This document shows, in pieces, positions 62,134 through 64,000 of a DNA stretch of 64,000 nucleotides. A program made the position numbers and the translations under genes. The notes under the pieces are model-generated. The model was not told the origin of the DNA and did no database searches. It saw only the letters and a program-made list of their open reading frames with translations. Positions within the stretch are counted from its first letter, which is position 1, and each line of letters opens with the position of its first letter. Origin of the DNA: an uncultured Archangium sp. (GTDB lineage Bacteria > Myxococcota > Myxococcia > Myxococcales > Myxococcaceae); NCBI GenBank assembly GCA_903905455.1, contig CAIVGN010000225.1, positions 1-64,000 of the forward strand, given 5' to 3'.

Positions 62134-63990
62134 TCACTGCAGCTTGAGGCGCTTCACCGTCGCCTGGTTGGCGACGATGTCCACCTCGATGGTGTGCTCG
62201 AGGTTCTGCTCGCTGTTGACCAGGCGCAGCGTGTGGCGACCGGCCGGAAGCGAGATGCCCAGCAGCGGCGTGTCGCCCAGCTTCTTGCCGCCGAGGAACA
62301 CCGTGGTCCACGGCACGGTGTCGAGCTTGAGCGTGCCCTTGGCGGTCTTCACGGCCACCGGCTCGGGCTTCTTGACGGTGGTGGGGTCGGGGCTCGCCTC
62401 GACGACCGGCAGGTGCTCCAGCTTGAGGACCACCTCGAGGCGCTCGCCGGATGCCAGGCGCACGGTGCGCTTCTCGGGCACGAGGCCCGCGGCGTCGACC
62501 TCGATGGTGTGCTCGCCCGCGGCCAGGGTGAAGGGGCTGGCGCCGCGGCTCGCGCCGTCGATGCGCACCAGGGCGTCTGCCGGCGTCACCACCACCGCCA
62601 GCGTGGCGCTGGCCGCGACGGGCGTTCCGGCGTCGACCACGGCCGGGAGTTCGGCCTGGGCCGAGCGCATGGCGAACCAGCCGACGACGGCCACGAAGGC
62701 GAGGGCCACGGCAGCGAGCACGAAGGGCAGCGGCCCGCGGCTCCCCTTGGGCAACTCGGGCGGCGCTTCGGGGAAGGGGCTCGGCGTCGGCGCGTGCGTG
62801 GCGTGCCCCGCGACCGGGGGCCGTGACGGCACCGGCAGCGGGAGCCGGGCGGTGGCGTCGAACGAGAGCGAGACCTCTTCGGCCGCGGGCGCTGCGGGCT
62901 TCACCGCGGGGTACAGGCCGCTGGAGCGCGCGCCCTTCGCGACGCTGCTCGACCCGCTCTCGGAGGTGGCGGTGAAGGCGTTGGTGGGGATCTGCCCGGG
63001 CGTCAGCTCGCCGCGCTTGGCCGCCTCGATGAGGTTCTTCCGCGTGGCGATGCGCTCCGCGAAGATCACCCGCATGAAGTCGGCCACGTCGCCGCTGGTG
63101 GTGCGCGCGCCCGTCGACACCAGCCAGTCGTCGAGGGCCACCTGCAGCTCGCGCGCGCTCTGGTACCGGTTCTCGGGGAACGCGGCCATGGCCCGGGCGA
63201 TGATCTCGTCGAGCACCGGCGGCACGTCGGGGCGCCGCTCGCTGGCCCGGGCGAAGGCGAGGGAGGTGGTGATCTTCGTGAGGATCTCCAGCTCGTTCAT
63301 GCGCGGGAAGAGGCGGGTGCGCGTGACCAACTCGAAGAGACAGACCCCCAGGGCGAACACGTCGCTGCGCGCGTCGACGGCCTCGGCCCGGCCCTGCTCG
63401 GGGGCCATGTAGGCCAGCTTGCCCTTGAGCTTGCCGCTCGAGGTGGCGTGCGAGGCCACCTTCGCGATGCCGAAGTCGACCAGCTTGATGGTGCCGTCCA
63501 TCGTGACCAGCAGGTTCTGCGGGCTCACGTCGCGGTGCACGATGCACAAGGGCGTGCCGTCGTCGGAGGTGCGGGTGTGGGCGTAGTGCAGGCCCTCGGC
63601 CGACCAGGCGATCAACCGCGCGGCGAGCTGATCCGACAGCGGCTTCTCCTGGCGGCGTGCTTCCCTGTACACGCCCCACAGGCTCTCGCCGTCGACGAAC
63701 TCCATGACGATGAAGAACGAGCCGTCCTCTTCACCCAGCTCGTAGACCTGCACGATGTGAGGGTGCGTGAGCTGCGCGGCGAGCCTCGCCTCGGTGAGGA
63801 ACATCTCGACGTGGTCGGGGTCCTCTTCCAGCGCGCCCACCATGCGCTTGATGACCACCAGCTTCTCGAAGCCCCGCACCCCGGGTTGCCGCGCCAGCCA
63901 GATCTCCGCCATGCCCCCCGACGCGAGCGGCGTGAGGAGTTGGTAACGACCGACGGTGGTTTGGGGGAGCCAGGGGCCGGCGCGCGACAC
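62134..63990 (-). CDS. Ser/Thr protein kinase with two C-terminal PEGA-like domains
   Basis: The kinase domain fills residues about 15-290: LASGGMAEIWLAR for the Gly loop, VVIKRM with the catalytic Lys, HRDVSPQN with the catalytic Asp and VDFGIAK with DFG. A linker to about 420 is Pro/Ala-rich, one membrane segment (LPFVLAAVALAFVAVVGWF) crosses the inner membrane, and outside lie two PEGA-like domains (LAVVVTPADALVRIDGASRG and GTLKLDTVPWTTVFLGGKKL). This Hanks-type layout is common in myxobacteria. The GTG at 63990 is 10 bp from the window edge; an upstream start cannot be excluded. Confidence 0.92.
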   Translation of the reverse strand: MSRAGPWLPQTTVGRYQLLTPLASGGMAEIWLARQPGVRGFEKLVVIKRMVGALEEDPDHVEMFLTEARLAAQLTHPHIVQVYELGEEDGSFFIVMEFVDGESLWGVYREARRQEKPLSDQLAARLIAWSAEGLHYAHTRTSDDGTPLCIVHRDVSPQNLLVTMDGTIKLVDFGIAKVASHATSSGKLKGKLAYMAPEQGRAEAVDARSDVFALGVCLFELVTRTRLFPRMNELEILTKITTSLAFARASERRPDVPPVLDEIIARAMAAFPENRYQSARELQVALDDWLVSTGARTTSGDVADFMRVIFAERIATRKNLIEAAKRGELTPGQIPTNAFTATSESGSSSVAKGARSSGLYPAVKPAAPAAEEVSLSFDATARLPLPVPSRPPVAGHATHAPTPSPFPEAPPELPKGSRGPLPFVLAAVALAFVAVVGWFAMRSAQAELPAVVDAGTPVAASATLAVVVTPADALVRIDGASRGASPFTLAAGEHTIEVDAAGLVPEKRTVRLASGERLEVVLKLEHLPVVEASPDPTTVKKPEPVAVKTAKGTLKLDTVPWTTVFLGGKKLGDTPLLGISLPAGRHTLRLVNSEQNLEHTIEVDIVANQATVKRLKLQ

Positions 63991-64000
63991 AGGTGGGGGA

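Overview
The window is very GC-rich and reads like a stretch of a Myxococcota (myxobacterial) chromosome. Direct support comes from several exported lipoproteins with PDAG-type linkers, a DUF2378-like protein, an AgmX/PglI C-terminal-like domain protein, a Ser/Thr kinase with C-terminal PEGA-like domains, two hybrid sensor kinases, a class III cyclase, and many GTGA/ATGA-overlapping gene pairs. No rRNA, tRNA, CRISPR array, insertion sequence or phage module was seen. The phylum is an inference from family content.

Layout: 0-11.8 kb holds housekeeping and transport genes: B-box-like membrane protein, spermidine-synthase-like methyltransferase, M50-like peptidase/Sel1 pair, POT-like transporter, dihydrouridine synthase, glycosyltransferase, ACR3 arsenite permease, CBS protein. 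11.9-16.6 kb is a tightly packed minus-strand operon: a protein made of two fused TauD/TfdA dioxygenase domains (the first lacking an iron-binding His), a CX3CX2C radical SAM enzyme, a small nucleotidyltransferase and a pectinacetylesterase-like lipoprotein. This is the best candidate for an undescribed pathway. 16.7-21.0 kb carries two convergent hybrid histidine kinases. 21.0-22.0 kb is a decay zone with GNAT and DUF1801 remnants and an inverted-repeat element.

22-38 kb contains exported proteins of unknown role, an AlkA-like glycosylase with an altered catalytic residue, a response regulator, phosphofructokinase, an NmrA-type protein behind a palindrome, lipoproteins, an orphan Flp-type pilin, an M28 peptidase and a MaeB malic enzyme. 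38.5-44.7 kb is a coupled DUF58/transglutaminase/MoxR/TPR operon, probably for envelope protein maturation. 44.8-64 kb contains an Rpn-type nuclease, a frameshifted Cys-rich lipoprotein, a trypsin-like lipoprotein, a MORN protein, a giant 2140-residue lipoprotein, a START-like protein, a nucleotidyl cyclase, a CxxCH exported protein and a PEGA Ser/Thr kinase.

The most unusual non-coding signal is a family of three related long-inverted-repeat elements (about 972-1422, 21651-21953, 49199-49640). They share outer arms but have different centres, and two of them have palindromes spaced exactly 207 bp apart. All lie between genes. They look like fold-back/MITE-like elements or structured RNAs.
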